A DNA stretch of 64,000 nt, taken from assembly GCA_030765065.1 (NCBI GenBank), contig CM060990.1, positions 676,047,618 to 676,111,617 on the forward strand, read 5' to 3'. The position numbers and the translations under genes were made by a program. The notes under the pieces were generated by a model. It saw only the letters and a program-made list of their open reading frames with translations, did no database searches and was not told the origin of the DNA. Positions 11,380 to 22,651 of the stretch are shown here, in pieces; the first letter of the stretch is position 1, and the number at the start of each line of letters is the position of its first letter. The DNA is from Deroplatys truncata. Taxonomy: Eukaryota > Arthropoda > Insecta > Mantodea > Mantidae.

Positions 11380-12870
11380 AATACGACTCTTTGCCCTAAC
11401 GGCTTGAGATAGGAGACATAAAGGTAACTAACCAGGCCAACACCTCGTAAAGATTACTTCACGCGACGCTTTCTTGCGTTAGTGACACCTGCAACATCGC
11501 AAATGTGTCCAATCTACTGTAGATATAGTTCTATCTTTATGATGCTGCAGCAGAACTGGTTATTATTGGAAGCTTGATGTTATATCGCTTAACGATGTAA
11601 CTCCAGTTGCTTGTTTATTTGCTGATATGACATAGAGACACCTGCAGCATCGCAAATGTATCCAATCTACTATAGATATAGTTCTATCTTTATGATGCTG
11701 CAGCAGAACTGGTTAATGAACGGTTATTACTGGAAGCTTGATGTTATATCGCTTAACGATGTAACTCCAGTTGCTTGTTTATTTGCTGATATGACATAGA
11801 GACACCTGCAGCATCGCAAATATGTACAATCATTGTAGATATAATTCTATCTTTATGATGCTGCAGCAGAACTGGTTAATGAACGGTTATTACTGGAAGC
11901 TTGATGTTATATCGCTTAACGATGTGACTCCAGTTGCTTGTTTATTTGCTGATATGACATAGAGACACCTGCAGCATCGCAAATGTATCCAATCTACTAT
12001 AGATATAGTTCTATCTTTATGATGCTGCAGCAGAACTGGTTAATGAACGGTTATTACTGGAAGCTTGATGTTATATCGCTTAACGATGTGAATCCAGTTG
12101 CTTGTTTATTTGCTGATATGACATAGAGACACCTGCAGCATCGCAAATATGTACAATCATTGTAGATATAATTCTATCTTTATGATGCTGCAGCAGAACT
12201 GGTTAATGAACGGTTATTACTGGAAGCTTGATGTTATATCGCTTAACGATGTGACTCCAGTTGCTTGTTTATTTGCTGATATGACATAGAGACACCTGCA
12301 GCATCGCAAATGTATCCAATCTACTATAGATATAGTTCTATCTTTATGATGCTGCAGCAGAACTGGTTAATGAACGGTTATTACTGGAAGCTTGATGTTA
12401 TATCGCTTAACGATGTGACTCCAGTTGCTTGTTTATTTACTATGACACAGAGACATCTGCAACATCGCAAATGTGTACAATCATTGTAGATATAATTTTA
12501 TCTTTATGATGCTGCTGGAGAACGTAATGAGCGCCTGTTACTGGAAGCTCGAGGCCGCTATATCGCTACGATTTGACTACATTTGCTTGTTTATATACTG
12601 AGAGAGACATCTATAGCATCGAATTCTGTCTTTATAATGCTGCAGCAGAACTGCTTAATGAACGGTTATTACTGGAAACTTGATGCCGCTATATCACTTA
12701 AAAATTTGACACCAGTTTCTGTTTATTTGGTGACATGATAAACGTCGCCGAGTCTTACTGTTTACCCAGGTGATCATTAACTAGGTAATTGCTCGACGTT
12801 CCACTCTTAGATTTTTAAACCGAATGACGAATTAGTTAATTAATTTTATTTACATTCTCCCCCATTATAT
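11380..12870. repeat. Dispersed repeat (family V) carrying a 165-bp tandem array
   Basis: Flank 'gagtaatacgactctttgcc' opens the repeat and 'accgaatgacgaatta' with 'attctcccccatta' closes it. The same flanks bound a second copy at 34205-34600. Between them about eight units of roughly 165 bp repeat from about 11480 to 12700. Each unit holds an inverted pair, 'cctgcagcatcgcaaatg' and 'tatgatgctgcagcagaa', so single units can fold. The last two units are diverged. The other copy in this window has just one unit. Confidence 0.85.
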
Positions 12871-13050
12871 TATTGTACAAACAGCACCAAAGAAAATCTT
12901 CGACGGATTTTGTATCGTTTTCCGGGGTCTTTTGAGGCGTGTCCTTCACCTTACCTATCGCAGGGCGTGGTGGCTTGATAACACAGCAATAAGGGGAAAA
13001 AGAGGGGAGGTTAATGTCTTTGCTTTTTCTGGTGTTATTGAAACCAAAAC
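12871..13050. other. No gene seen
   Basis: Short linker between family V and the Tc1-like fragment. It contains 'tttgaggcgtgtcc', which recurs near 13740-13752 ('aaaggcgtgtcctgc') and hints at degenerate ends of a small transposon around the Tc1-like piece. Confidence 0.3.
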
Positions 13051-13290
13051 ATGTCTATTGTCTCAGAACCAGTCATGCTGTATACTAGCGAAATTACTCG
13101 TGGACGTATCATAGGTATGTTGCAGGCTGGTCGCACTGTCGCAGCAATTGCAACGGCAATGCACAAAAGTGTTTTTATAGTAAATTACTGGACAAAAATA
13201 TTTCAGGAAAGTGGGGAAGACGGTCTATATACTCGTCAGAAATAGGGCACTCCCCGTAAAACATCCCCAGATGATGATATTCGTTTACTA
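13051..13290 (+). pseudogene. Tc1/mariner-superfamily transposase, N-terminal HTH fragment
   Basis: The ORF 13051-13245 reads 'ITRGRIIGMLQAGRTVAAIATAMHKS', a helix-turn-helix DNA-binding region typical of Tc1-like transposases ('RGRIIGMLqaGrs...IA..lg.s'). Then comes 'EDGLYTRQK', a TAG stop, and 'GTPRKTSPDDD' in the same frame, matching the usual 'rsGRPRkTtp.dD'. The catalytic DDE domain is absent. The fragment is dead. Confidence 0.75.
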
Positions 13291-14560
13291 AATGCAAATT
13301 ACCATTTTGTTATAATTGAATGATCATGTTTAGAAACTAGAGATAAATATGTATAGGTATACCTATATGTATATGGTTTACCGAATATGACAAACATTAT
13401 GGCAATAAAATTGAGTTATATTTTTGTCTATAATCCTGTTGTATTCCTATGATCAGCAATATGTTTGTAAAGGTATATTAACCAATTATAGTTTTAATTT
13501 AAGGGTAAACATGCTGCTTTATTTATCTATTTATTATTTAGTTACGTTTGCTTTTATGCAGCAACAAGCATTGATACCACTGTGAGAATACAGTTCTATT
13601 TATTTTTTGTTATAAAGCATTCCTATGTATTTAATGAATACCATTCAAGCCTTAATTTGAAAATCTTCTCACACTGCACATTCTACATTTCGCTAACCTG
13701 GGCGCTCATCAAGTTTTCCCCTTAGTTTTTAACCCTTTCAAAGGCGTGTCCTGCACTAGCCGATAAGGTATGGGCTACCAATCACAATAAGAGGTCTGTA
13801 TGACAATCCGAATGCACTCACTCTACCTCTTTCTCTTTTAGACAATATGATTGAGAGCGAAAACATATATTTCTTTCTAAGCCATGTTGTTTAACCTTTG
13901 TTGTGGTTATTGGTGCAACTATTTATCAGAAGGAGTGGCACACCCTTGCTCCGTGGCCTAAAGCAACCAATGAAATGGCCATGGCTTTGCAAGGCCACGT
14001 ACAACGATAAATAGTGTGACGTAGACGCGAGGTGCAATGAGATTTTCTTTGGCGCTCTTTGTACAGACGGCTCCAAATGTTTTCCGTTCCAACGAAAGCG
14101 GGGTAAGCGGGGTGTCTTATCGAGAAGTTATGCCAGGTGCCTTAGCTCATACCTGCTCTACAAGGAAGGTTAAAGGATATCATTCCAACACATTTACCTT
14201 AGACTTGGTTGTAAGAATGTAATAGCTGCGACAAGAAAACATTAATAACGTTACAACACAGCTACATAAGTAGTATACAAGCTAAGTTTTAGGAATTAGA
14301 GGCATTATATCATTGTATAACAAGCAAGTGTTAAAACAAAATGGTTTGGTTTTCAATATTTACTGCTTTTTATATCCATTATCAACTAACATATGTTCTT
14401 TATTTTCATAATGTCCTTATGAAATATGGTTTTTCCGTGCATCGTGACAACTTAGGCCAGAAATTATTTAAAGTTACAGTCTTAAGTTACACTTTTCCTA
14501 TTTGGCTGCATGCAAGATGCCGTAACGACAAAAGCCGCTTATCTATTCCACAATTCATCT
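13291..14560. other. No gene seen
   Basis: AT-rich stretch with no recognised domain. The ORF at 14341-14622 (93 codons) starts with a hydrophobic run, but it runs into the tandem head of family W and has no recognisable homologue; I treat it as chance. Confidence 0.4.
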
Positions 14561-14569
14561 TTTTACTGT

Positions 14570-15545
14570 CTCCACTATTTACCTATAAGAGGGGAAAGTG
14601 TTGTATTCCACCCAAAAATTAAAAAAACGAATTTCACCGGAAATAAACTTTGTGAGACTCACTGAATCCAAAGAAAGCATTTTTACTTTCCCTACTACGC
14701 AAAGCAGAGGAAGTATTGTATTCCACCCAAAAAGTCAATAACGAGATTCACCGGAAATACACGCTTTGAGACCCATTGAATCCAAAGAAAGAAGTTTAAC
14801 TTTCCCTACTACGTATTTACAGTAAGTAGAGGAATTATTGCATTCCACCCAAAAAGTTAATAATGAGATTTACGGAAATACACGTTTTGAGACCCACTGA
14901 ATACAAAGAAAGCATTTTCACTTTCTCTACTACGTAGGTACAGTAAGTAGAGCAAATATTGTATTTCATCCAAAAATTCAATAAACCGATTCACCGAAAA
15001 TACACGATTTGAAACCCCCTGAATCCAAAGAAAGCATTATTACCTTCTCTACTACATAGACTACAGGAGGTAGAGAAAGTATTTTATTTCACCCAAAAAT
15101 TCAATAAAAAGATTCACCGGAAATACACGTTTTGAGGCCCCCTGAATCCAAAGAAAGTATTGTATTCCACCCAAAAAAATTCAATAAACAGATTCACAGG
15201 AAATACACGCTTTGAGACCCCCTGAATCCAAAGAAAGCATTGTTACCTTCTCTAATACATAGGCTACAGGAGGTAGAGAAAGTATTGTATTCCATCCAAA
15301 AATTCAATAAAGAGATTCACCAGAAATACGCGTTTTGAGGCCCCCTGAATCCAAAGAAAACATTTTTATTTCTCTACTACGTGGTTACACGAGGTAGAGA
15401 AAGTATTGTATTCCACCCAAAAAATTCAATGATATTCACCGGAAATACTCATTTTGAACTTCCTGAATCCAAAGAAAACATTTTTACTTCCTCTACTACG
15501 TAGTTACAGTACGTAGAGCAAATATTGTATTCTGATACGGTTCAA
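14570..15545. repeat. Family W head: tandem array of about 110-125 bp units
   Basis: About eight imperfect units share 'ctactacgta', 'gtattgtattccacccaaaa', 'gattcaccggaaatacacg' and 'tttgagacccc.tgaatcca'. The same unit forms the head of family W copies at 16765-17070, 43205-43280 and, reversed, about 40690-40790 and 46990-47075. The array therefore appears to be the tandem head of a dispersed repeat family. Confidence 0.85.
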
Positions 15546-16640
15546 CTAGGACCCGTAGTTGATTTAATTGTATATAGATTAAATAAAGATATAAAATGTC
15601 AACTCGGTTCCGTATTCGAAATGGTTGTAAATAGATTAAAAAAGATGTAAGATATTGTATTTAATTTTATAACTCGATAGAAAGAAAACCTTCATACGGA
15701 AACATTGCAAATTGCTTGAAGAAATAAGGTTCAGGTCAATGACATATCGCTTTCTCTTGGAACAGGAAGGGTCCGTGGGCAAAACTGAATACAAAAGCGT
15801 AGGGCCATTAAAAAGGGTCTACGAGGAAAGTGCTTGATTCGTTTCAAAGCGGAAGAAACATGAGGTTTGTACCGAGAAAAGGTTTAAAGCCATAAACATA
15901 CGTAAGTGCTACAGCATAAATTAAACAAATTGAAAATGGTACCGTGGGAAGAGAAAGCTGTGCAGAAATGAACAATTTAGCCAGTAAATGGAATGCCATA
16001 AATACAAACTGACGAATCCGAAAACAGGAGATCGTCACATGATTGAAAATCGAACGCGGAGTAGGGATGAAATCAGACTTGGCGAAATTCTCAAAATACT
16101 AGTAAAGACACTCTACACTATTCCCTCGTTGCTGCAACATGCTACATGTAATTACTCTTCGTTTAGCCTTACGACAAGTAACTCTTAGCTGAACTCTACA
16201 CACTCTTCACTCGTCGCTGCAACATGCTACATGTAACCACACTCTTCGCTAAACTCTAGGACAAGTAACTTCGCTTCTTCGTTGAACCTTACGACAAATA
16301 ACTCTTAGCTGAGCTCTGCCCCGTACAAGTTAGGCCGCGGCTATGAACGCGGGGAAAACTTATTCAAATACATCTTAATACTGCCGACTACAAAGCATCA
16401 CTAGGTCAGTCGCGGATGATTAACGAAGTGGAGGTTCGCGTTCCTGAATGCAAAATTATAACAGTATAATAAAGTCAATATTCACCAGAGCTGATGTTGT
16501 TATTATCGTAATCGATATAATTTCACTACATCCTGTAGACTTTACAGAGTCGACACTGCTCAACGCTAGCCGGAGAAAGAAGAGAAATACGCATCGAGGA
16601 AGCGAACAACTTCACATGAACAGCGTCATGTGCCACCAAC
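15546..16640. other. No gene seen; short local duplications
   Basis: 15535-15665 holds two degenerate units with 'ggttgtaaatagatta'-like cores. About 16105-16330 holds two to three degenerate copies of 'gctgcaacatgctacatgta'. ORFs here are short and without domains. Confidence 0.5.
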
Positions 16641-16765
16641 GCTTATAAACAACTTCATAAGGCGCCAACCCATATGAACAATATCATATGACACCCAAAC
16701 TAACACATATAAGAACAATATCATATGGCGCCCAACGTTCCACACACACCGACATATAAGAACAA
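16641..16765. repeat. About 55-60 bp tandem repeat, 2-3 units
   Basis: The core 'agaacaatatcatatggcgc' recurs at about 16673, 16715 and 16758, the last one truncated. The array abuts the start of a family W copy. Confidence 0.7.
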
Positions 16766-17494
16766 TATCAATTCCACCCAAAAAGTGAATAACGAGATTA
16801 ATACGCGGAACAAAAATTTTCGTTTTCAGACTCCCTGAAACCAAACAAAGCGTTTTTACTTTCTCTACTACGTAGTTACAGTAAATAGAGAAAGTATCGT
16901 GTTCCACCTAAAAATTGAATAACGGGATTCAACGGAAATACACGTTTTGAGACCCCTGACCCAAAGTAAGCATCTTTACTTTCTCTACTACGTACAGTAA
17001 GTAGGGTAAGCATTGTGTTCCACCTAAAAATTCAATGCCTTAATTTCACCAGAAATCACGTTTGTGACCCCTGTATCCAATAAATTTATTTTTAGAAAAT
17101 GGTCCAAGTTTGTGTGTGTATCCACGAATAACATAACTCAAAAGCAAAAGGATGGTTAAAAACCGAACTTAGTGTTTAAGTTAAACTTCTTCCAAGAATG
17201 CGACACTGAGATTTTAAAGAAAATCCCCCACTCGAAACTACCCTTTACATTGGACAATTTTCGAAATTTTTTATTCTTTCAAAACATGGCTCTAGGGATT
17301 TTTATTAAAATACATATGTTTAAGCTATTTTCATGATAAATAGAATATATATCTTTTAGTTTCTAGAAATAGTCTGTAAATTAGTCTTTATTGTCAATGA
17401 CTTTTGATAATTAGTAAATCGTAAGAGAGAGACAAAATCTTACTGCAACAACAACTGTAGGTCTTGTTAAAGCACAAAATTTATATCAAATAAC
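16765..17494 (+). repeat. Family W copy A, first part (interrupted by Polinton 1)
   Basis: Two head units ('ttccacccaaaaagtgaat', 'ctactacgtagttacag') are followed by the family body: 'aaggatggttaaaaaccgaa', 'gaaaatcccccactcgaaac', 'aaacatggctctagggattt', 'gagagagacaaaatctta'. The body ends abruptly at the Polinton 1 target duplication and resumes at 30363. The ORF 16626-16907 on the minus strand is a translation of head units. Confidence 0.8.
17489..17494. repeat. Target site duplication of Polinton 1, left (AATAAC)
   Basis: The six bases AATAAC directly before the terminal AGTAGATATAAC are repeated directly after the other terminus at 30363-30368. Six bp is the duplication length known for Polinton integration. 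Confidence 0.93.
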
Positions 17495-17911
17495 AGTAGA
17501 TATAACATGGCGACTTAAGGCCAAAGGAAGATGCCGACAAGCGATAAGCTTCTTTGTTCTACGCCGACAAGCCCGCCGGCTCCCTTTGAGGCCTCACATG
17601 CCGCCAGGTCTCGTGTCGTTAGGCCCCGCCCCCTCTCTCTTTGTGGCCTTACCTAATGCCGACAGGTCCTACCCCCTCCCCCATGCGTTCTACTGTGGCG
17701 TCCTGACTTGAGGGATTTGTTTTCTCGAGGCCTGCCGCCCCTCGGCAAATTAATTAGGTAATGTTCGTCAAACATTTTTTTATGACTACTAATGCCTGCA
17801 CATTGCATCCTCGAGCAATTAAGCTTTTTTTTGATTAATTAATTGTATATGAATTGACTCGATCGCAAGTAGTAGCGTGTGTATAAGTAGCGCGCTCACG
17901 GGAACAGTCTG

Positions 17912-18190
17912 TCGTGTAATGAAATAAACCCCGCAACCTACTTCACGGTAATGTCCATTAGCTGACAATGTTAGACGCTTTCACCACATTAATAGACTTT
18001 TAAGTTTGCATTCCGGATCTGTTTACATACATTAGCGAACAACAGCCGGACATGTAATGAAAAACCCGCAACCTACTTCTGCCTGATGGTAACTGTAACA
18101 TCCATTAGCTGACAACGTTAGACGCTTTCACCACATTAATAGACTTAAAGATTGCATCCAGGATCTGTTTACATACATTAGCGAACAATG
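17912..18190. repeat. About 140-bp direct duplication near left terminus
   Basis: Two tandem copies share 'aacccgcaacctacttc', 'tccattagctgacaa', 'ttagacgctttcaccacatt' and 'gatctgtttacatacattag' (about 17912-18046 and 18047-18190). The right arm (29820-29955) has one copy. The duplication is therefore younger than the arm duplication, or was lost from the right arm. Confidence 0.8.
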
Positions 18191-18256
18191 TCAGTAATTG
18201 TTTTCCTAAGTGCTCTGCACAACTCTCACCACTTCAGCTTTTAGCGGAGGAAATGA

Positions 18257-18292
18257 TATAAAAGCAGCAGCTTCTCCAATGATTTTCACAGT
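18257..18292 (+). promoter_or_regulatory. TATA box and start region of the left-arm spliced gene
   Basis: TATAAAAG at 18257-18264 is followed about 30 bp downstream by TTCACAGT (18285-18292), an initiator-like sequence. The short leader then runs to the first ATG at 18364. The right arm has the same arrangement in inverse (TATA complement at about 29744-29750). A TATA box also precedes the homologous gene of Polinton 2. Confidence 0.65.
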
Positions 18293-18363
18293 ATCGTAAG
18301 AACACAGCGATCTAAGCACTCTGCAAACTTTATTCTTTCAACGTGGAAATTACATCGAACATA

Positions 18364-19977
18364 ATGTCTGGTAAGTTGTATCACCAATTCATTTTCATTA
18401 AAAAAGTTAACTTATTACTTAGTACATTTAACTTATATTAGCGTTCTTGTTTTTAATGACGGACCTTTATTTGTAAATAGCTTAGCATTCTAAAAGTTAA
18501 TAGCTAGACAGTTGAATTTTCTGAAATGTGAACAGTTTAGATAAGTATTCATTTTAGGCAAGCTTATTCTACATTTAATAGCTAACTGAGCGATTTCTCA
18601 AAAATGTGAATAATTTAGTTAAGTATTCATCTTGCAGAGTAATTATTATTCCAGATATTTAAATACAGGATTTCACAGTGTGAATTATATTCTTTATAGA
18701 CAAAATACAATTACTTGAATACCCTACGATTCGAATAAAAAATGATCTGTATAAATATTCTTCCGAGAGTAACCGGTGGTAATCGATCCAGGGACTCCAT
18801 GTTTGCATGCATTGATCGAACATTCATCAGTTAATGTTTCATTCCTCTTGTGCATTTTATTTAGTAAAAACTTCCAGTCTGTTTCCATCACGATAAAAAG
18901 AGATATTTTCCATGAGTGTGTCGAATAATACAAGTGCTTTATTTTGTCATAGAAATTTCTCAGGTGTTTAAAAATACATCGACATTTCCCTGTATAAGCT
19001 ATTCGCAATAAAGTAAATTAACTTAATAATACAACTTTTCTTAAAAAAATAAGTAAATAAATAAATAAATAAAAATCTAACGTGTAAATTAATTACGTTT
19101 TCAGCATCCAGTTCTGCTAACGTAGCTGAGGCGTACATCCAGCTCCAGCAGGATACCAGCCACCGGGTGCAGGATCGTTCCTCAAATACAGACATGATTC
19201 AGGCACCCGAACACCCGAATGGTAAGCATTCTTCAGAGTTTAAAAACTTTCGAGCGTAACCGGTGGTAATCGATCCTGGGACTTCATGTTTGCATGCAAT
19301 GATCGAAAATTCATCAGTTAATGTTTCATTCCTCTTGTGCATTTTATTTAGTAAAAACTTCCAGTCTGTTTCCATCACGTTAAGAATTAACGTTTTTGCT
19401 TTAGAATATTACAAAAAGTCTGTAGCGCGAATCATTCACTCTAACAAAGTAAATGTTTACATTATATTCAAACATTTAAATCGGAAAATATAGTACTTAA
19501 TGAACTTCATTTGTGAATCAGAACCTCAATTATATTTACACATATTATCATTTTTATTATTATATTATACAGAAAAAAGTTAATAATTTTGTAACTTTCA
19601 AATAAATGAAATTTAGTTATGCAACACATTCTCTAATAAAGAATATGTTTTTTTCTCTTCCTAATGCAGAAAGTTTGACATCTCAACTTAACACATTGGC
19701 TGAGGGTAGCATTTACCCGACCGTTCAAAGACTACAAGATCTTCAGCCAGAGGAGCCTTATAATATAAAATCCATAAGAAAAATTGATACGAGATACGGT
19801 GCTAGAGTGGTTGCAGTTTTAGACAATAAGCAAGTGTTTCTTCCGACAAGATATTCAACCCTAACAAGCCAACAGTTGGAGGAAATGCCAGGAAAGTTTC
19901 AAATGGTATATCATGGTGTAGTACCATCCGGAAAGTTTAAGACATGTAAATTGTCTAAAGTATACATCACTGTGTAA
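18364..19977 (+). CDS. Polinton 1 three-exon gene A (left-arm copy), conserved protein of unknown function
   Basis: Proposed exons: 18364-18370 (ATG plus four bases), 19105-19221 and 19670-19977 with stop TAA. All boundaries are GT/AG (donors GTAAGT and GTAAGC; acceptors after TTTTCAG and TAATGCAG), and every intron is phase 1, giving 143 residues without a stop. Exon 3 carries the conserved core 'DTRYGARVVAVLD', then 'QVFLPTRYSTLT' and 'FQMVYHGVV'. The same core occurs in the first gene of Polinton 2 ('STRYGERVVVILD', 'QIFLPERFKSMT', 'YHLVYMG'). The alternating beta-strand pattern would suit a small OB-fold-like nucleic-acid binder, but this is a guess. The C-terminus ends 'KVYITV' because of a deletion of about 108 bp relative to the right arm. 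The splicing is inferred, not shown. Confidence 0.7.
18764..18893. repeat. About 130-bp direct repeat in intron 1 of gene A (left arm)
   Basis: The segment from 'gtaaccggtggtaatcgatc' to 'ccagtctgtttccatcacg' is repeated almost exactly at 19252-19381 in intron 2, so exon 2 lies between two direct copies. In the right arm the pair is at about 28624-28757 and 29116-29246. The ORFs 18724-19008 (-) and 19263-19493 (+) are translations of this repeat. It could mark a segmental duplication that created or copied exon 2, or a pair that allows exon 2 to be lost by recombination. Confidence 0.9.
19252..19381. repeat. About 130-bp direct repeat in intron 2 of gene A (left arm)
   Basis: Second copy of the repeat described at 18764-18893, in the same orientation, with few substitutions (for example 'tcctgggacttcatg' against 'tccagggactccatg'). 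Confidence 0.9.
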
Positions 19978-21190
19978 ATAACGCCTAGGATGTAGTCTGG
20001 GCGAGGACATGCAGAAAGAAGTTTAATAGTCTATTCACTGATTCTTTACCTCAAAGCAGATACCTACAGCAAGTTGCAAATAATTTCCATTAGGGTAGCA
20101 GTTGTCAAAGAATGCATCACTGTATTAAAACAAATATGTGTAAATAATGTCTAGATTGTAGTCTGAGTGATTTCGTGCAGAAAGAAGTTTAATACCCCTT
20201 GCATTGATTCTCCGCATCGAAGTATATACCTACAACAAGCTACAAATAATGTGAATGTTTGTTACAGGAATGTCCAGATGAATGTAAATGAAGAGGAAAA
20301 AGGAGATAGCTTAAAACAACATGAACAGAAATGTGATAGGAACATTCTCAACATGAAGAATTGCAACACCGTGCAGCATGGAACATTCGCGTGTGTAGAA
20401 TATAGCAATAACATATAAATTATGTACTCATTATTACTGCTATACCTGCCAATACCATTGATTTCATAAATAATTTCATAATTGTTTAAAGAAGAATGCA
20501 TTATCTTAAAACATTGATGCTACATGAAATCTAAACAAAAAAAATTATTGACTTATTACTGAAAGAGACTTGAATAAATGGGAATCTAGAAGCCAGAACC
20601 ATCTTAATATTGGACTGTGTGATATGAGGTGTATAAAAAGATTGATAAAAAAAATGAGGGCTATGTAATATAAACAACATTTATGTTTTATAAAACATTA
20701 TCCTATTACATTCCTTCACAAAAAAACCCGAACATATTTCCTAAAGACAAAAGTGATAGTCTAGACCTTCTAAACATGCAGTTATAAGGGGAAAGGATGC
20801 TCTCGTGAAACATTAGGCCTCTAGACAGAAATTGTTCACAGAGACGGAGACGTCAGGATGGATGGGACAGACTCCAAGTTCAAATCTTTAAACGGTAGGG
20901 CCGCCCCCTTTTTTGCCTATCATGTCTCCTGAACCACCCTTACAGCTTATCATTTCGTTACAACGTCACGTAACCAGATTAACGACGGTCAGTTGCTCAG
21001 ATCTTTGATTTTATTGTGGTTTTCCCTGGTCTGCAGGCGAATGCCTGAGCACCGTATGCTACCACGTTTTTCATGTTATATCATTCTATCTTAACCTACG
21101 TGCTTCTAAGGCACTCTAACAGGATTACCGTCGGACACTCGCTCAGACCTTTGATTTTTTCGTAGTTTTCCCTGGTCTGCATGCGAATGT
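19978..21190. other. Left arm between gene A and minisatellite: two degenerate duplications, no gene
   Basis: About 19950-20120 and 20120-20290 are diverged direct copies ('tgtagtctg.g.ga', 'tgcagaaagaagtttaat'). About 20960-21190 holds two diverged copies of a unit of roughly 165 bp ('gctcagatctttgatttt', 'ttttccctggtctgca'). The 83-codon ORF 20167-20418 is present in the right arm too (27482-27733 minus), but this only reflects arm identity. It has no recognisable domain and lies across the duplication. All of this recurs in inverse at about 26690-27970. Confidence 0.55.
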
Positions 21191-22230
21191 CTGCTCAAAA
21201 AGATACTTGTCCCTTCCTCGGTTGGCGGTTAAGGAGTACGGTATACGATTATATGAGGAATATATGGAAAACGGAGACAGACTGTATTATAGACAGAATC
21301 TGGTCCACTTTTGCGTTTATATGGGAAAGGATAGGGAAAACGATGGTAGATGCGACGGTTCAAGGAGGAAAATGCATTTATAGGGGAGAGATAGGGAATA
21401 CCAAGGCTGATGCTAGGCTAGTCAGTTGCTAAAGGAGGTAGGGATATGCTTTATACGAGAGAGATAGGGAATACAAGGAAAGATGCTATACTAATCAGGA
21501 CTTGAAGGGTAGAATATAGCGATATAGCGAACCGAGGGGAGGTATTAGGATAGGAGTTTTGAATGATAGAGTAGGCGTTTATATGCGCGAGATAGGGAAT
21601 ACGAGGGTCGATGCTAGGCTAGATGGGTTGAAGGAGGGAATGCATCTTATATGAGAGAGGTAGGGGAATATGAGGAGAACTGTTAGGCTAGACAGGATTT
21701 GAGGTGTGGAATATGCGTTTATATGGGAAAGATAGGGGAAACGTGTACAGATAATAGGCTAGACAGATGATGAAGGACGGGAATATAGGCTTATAGGGAG
21801 AGATAGGGAAATACGAGGAGAGGTGCTAGACTAGACTGATGCTGAAGGAGGAGAGGATACGCTTTATACGCAAGAGATAGGGAATACGAGGAGAGGTACT
21901 AGAAGGGTAGAATATAGCGTTTTTATATGTGAGAGCTAGCAAACCGAGGAGAGGTATTAGCCAGGAATATTTGAATGACAGAGTATGCGTTTATATGGAG
22001 AGACGAGGAAAACGAAGGTAGGTGCTAGGTTGAGAGAGTCTTCAAGGAGGAAAATGCATTTATATGAGAGCGGTAGGGAATACGAGGAGAGGTGCTAGTG
22101 TAGAGAGGGTTGAGGAGTAGAGTATACGTTTATATGGGAGAAATATGGAAAACGGGAGAGATACTAGGATAGACAGGGTTGAAGGAGGAGGAATGTAGGT
22201 TTATACGGTAATATAGAGAGTAATTCGATT
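21190..22230. repeat. Degenerate minisatellite in left arm (unit about 60-75 bp)
   Basis: About 15 imperfect units share 'gagatagggaatacgagg', 'agaggtgctag.ctagac' and 'cgtttatatgggag'. The right arm has the inverse array at about 25680-26730. The 83-codon ORFs at 21181-21432 and 26470-26721 (minus) are translations of the first units. The array lies between gene A and the PolB remnant and has no counterpart in Polinton 2. Confidence 0.85.
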
Positions 22231-22399
22231 ATAAAACTTTTCTCATCCAGCGTTACAACACTTTTATATACATATTTTCTAAAACTTACAAACTTTATAT
22301 ATGTTAAACAGTAGTGCGCGAGACGGAGAGGGACAAACTGTATATCGGTTTACAGTGAAGTATACGTCCTAACCTATTCCCACCTTGTTTGTTCTGGAT

Positions 22400-22590
22400 C
22401 TTCTCATTCCTATCATCATCTAACGTAACCACGTAACAAGACGTAACACAACGTAACATAACAGCATGACAAGACGTCATACTAAGTAACATAACCACGC
22501 AACATCACGTGACATCTCGTAACCAGAAACGTCACACGATGTAACAACACGTAACCACGTAACAAAACGTAAGAACAACACGTAACCAGC
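22400..22590. repeat. ACGTAAC-type simple repeats (left arm)
   Basis: A run of irregular 'acgtaac' and 'acgtaaca' motifs such as 'cgtaaccacgtaacaag', with the inverse copy at about 25325-25500. The 64-codon ORFs at 22304-22498 (-) and 25403-25597 (+) are low-complexity translations of it, not genes. Confidence 0.75.
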
Positions 22591-22651
22591 TCATTGCTAA
22601 GGTAATCTAAACTATTTCATCCTTCATAACTTAGACAATAAGTACGAGAGC

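Noticed and set aside
20167-20418. 83-codon ORF conserved in both Polinton 1 arms (also 27482-27733)
   Set aside because: Arm identity alone explains the conservation. It overlaps a degenerate duplication and has no counterpart in Polinton 2.
22304-22498. 64-codon ORF present twice, identical, on opposite strands (also 25403-25597)
   Set aside because: It is the translation of ACGTAAC-type simple repeats, and it occurs twice only because the arms are inverted copies.
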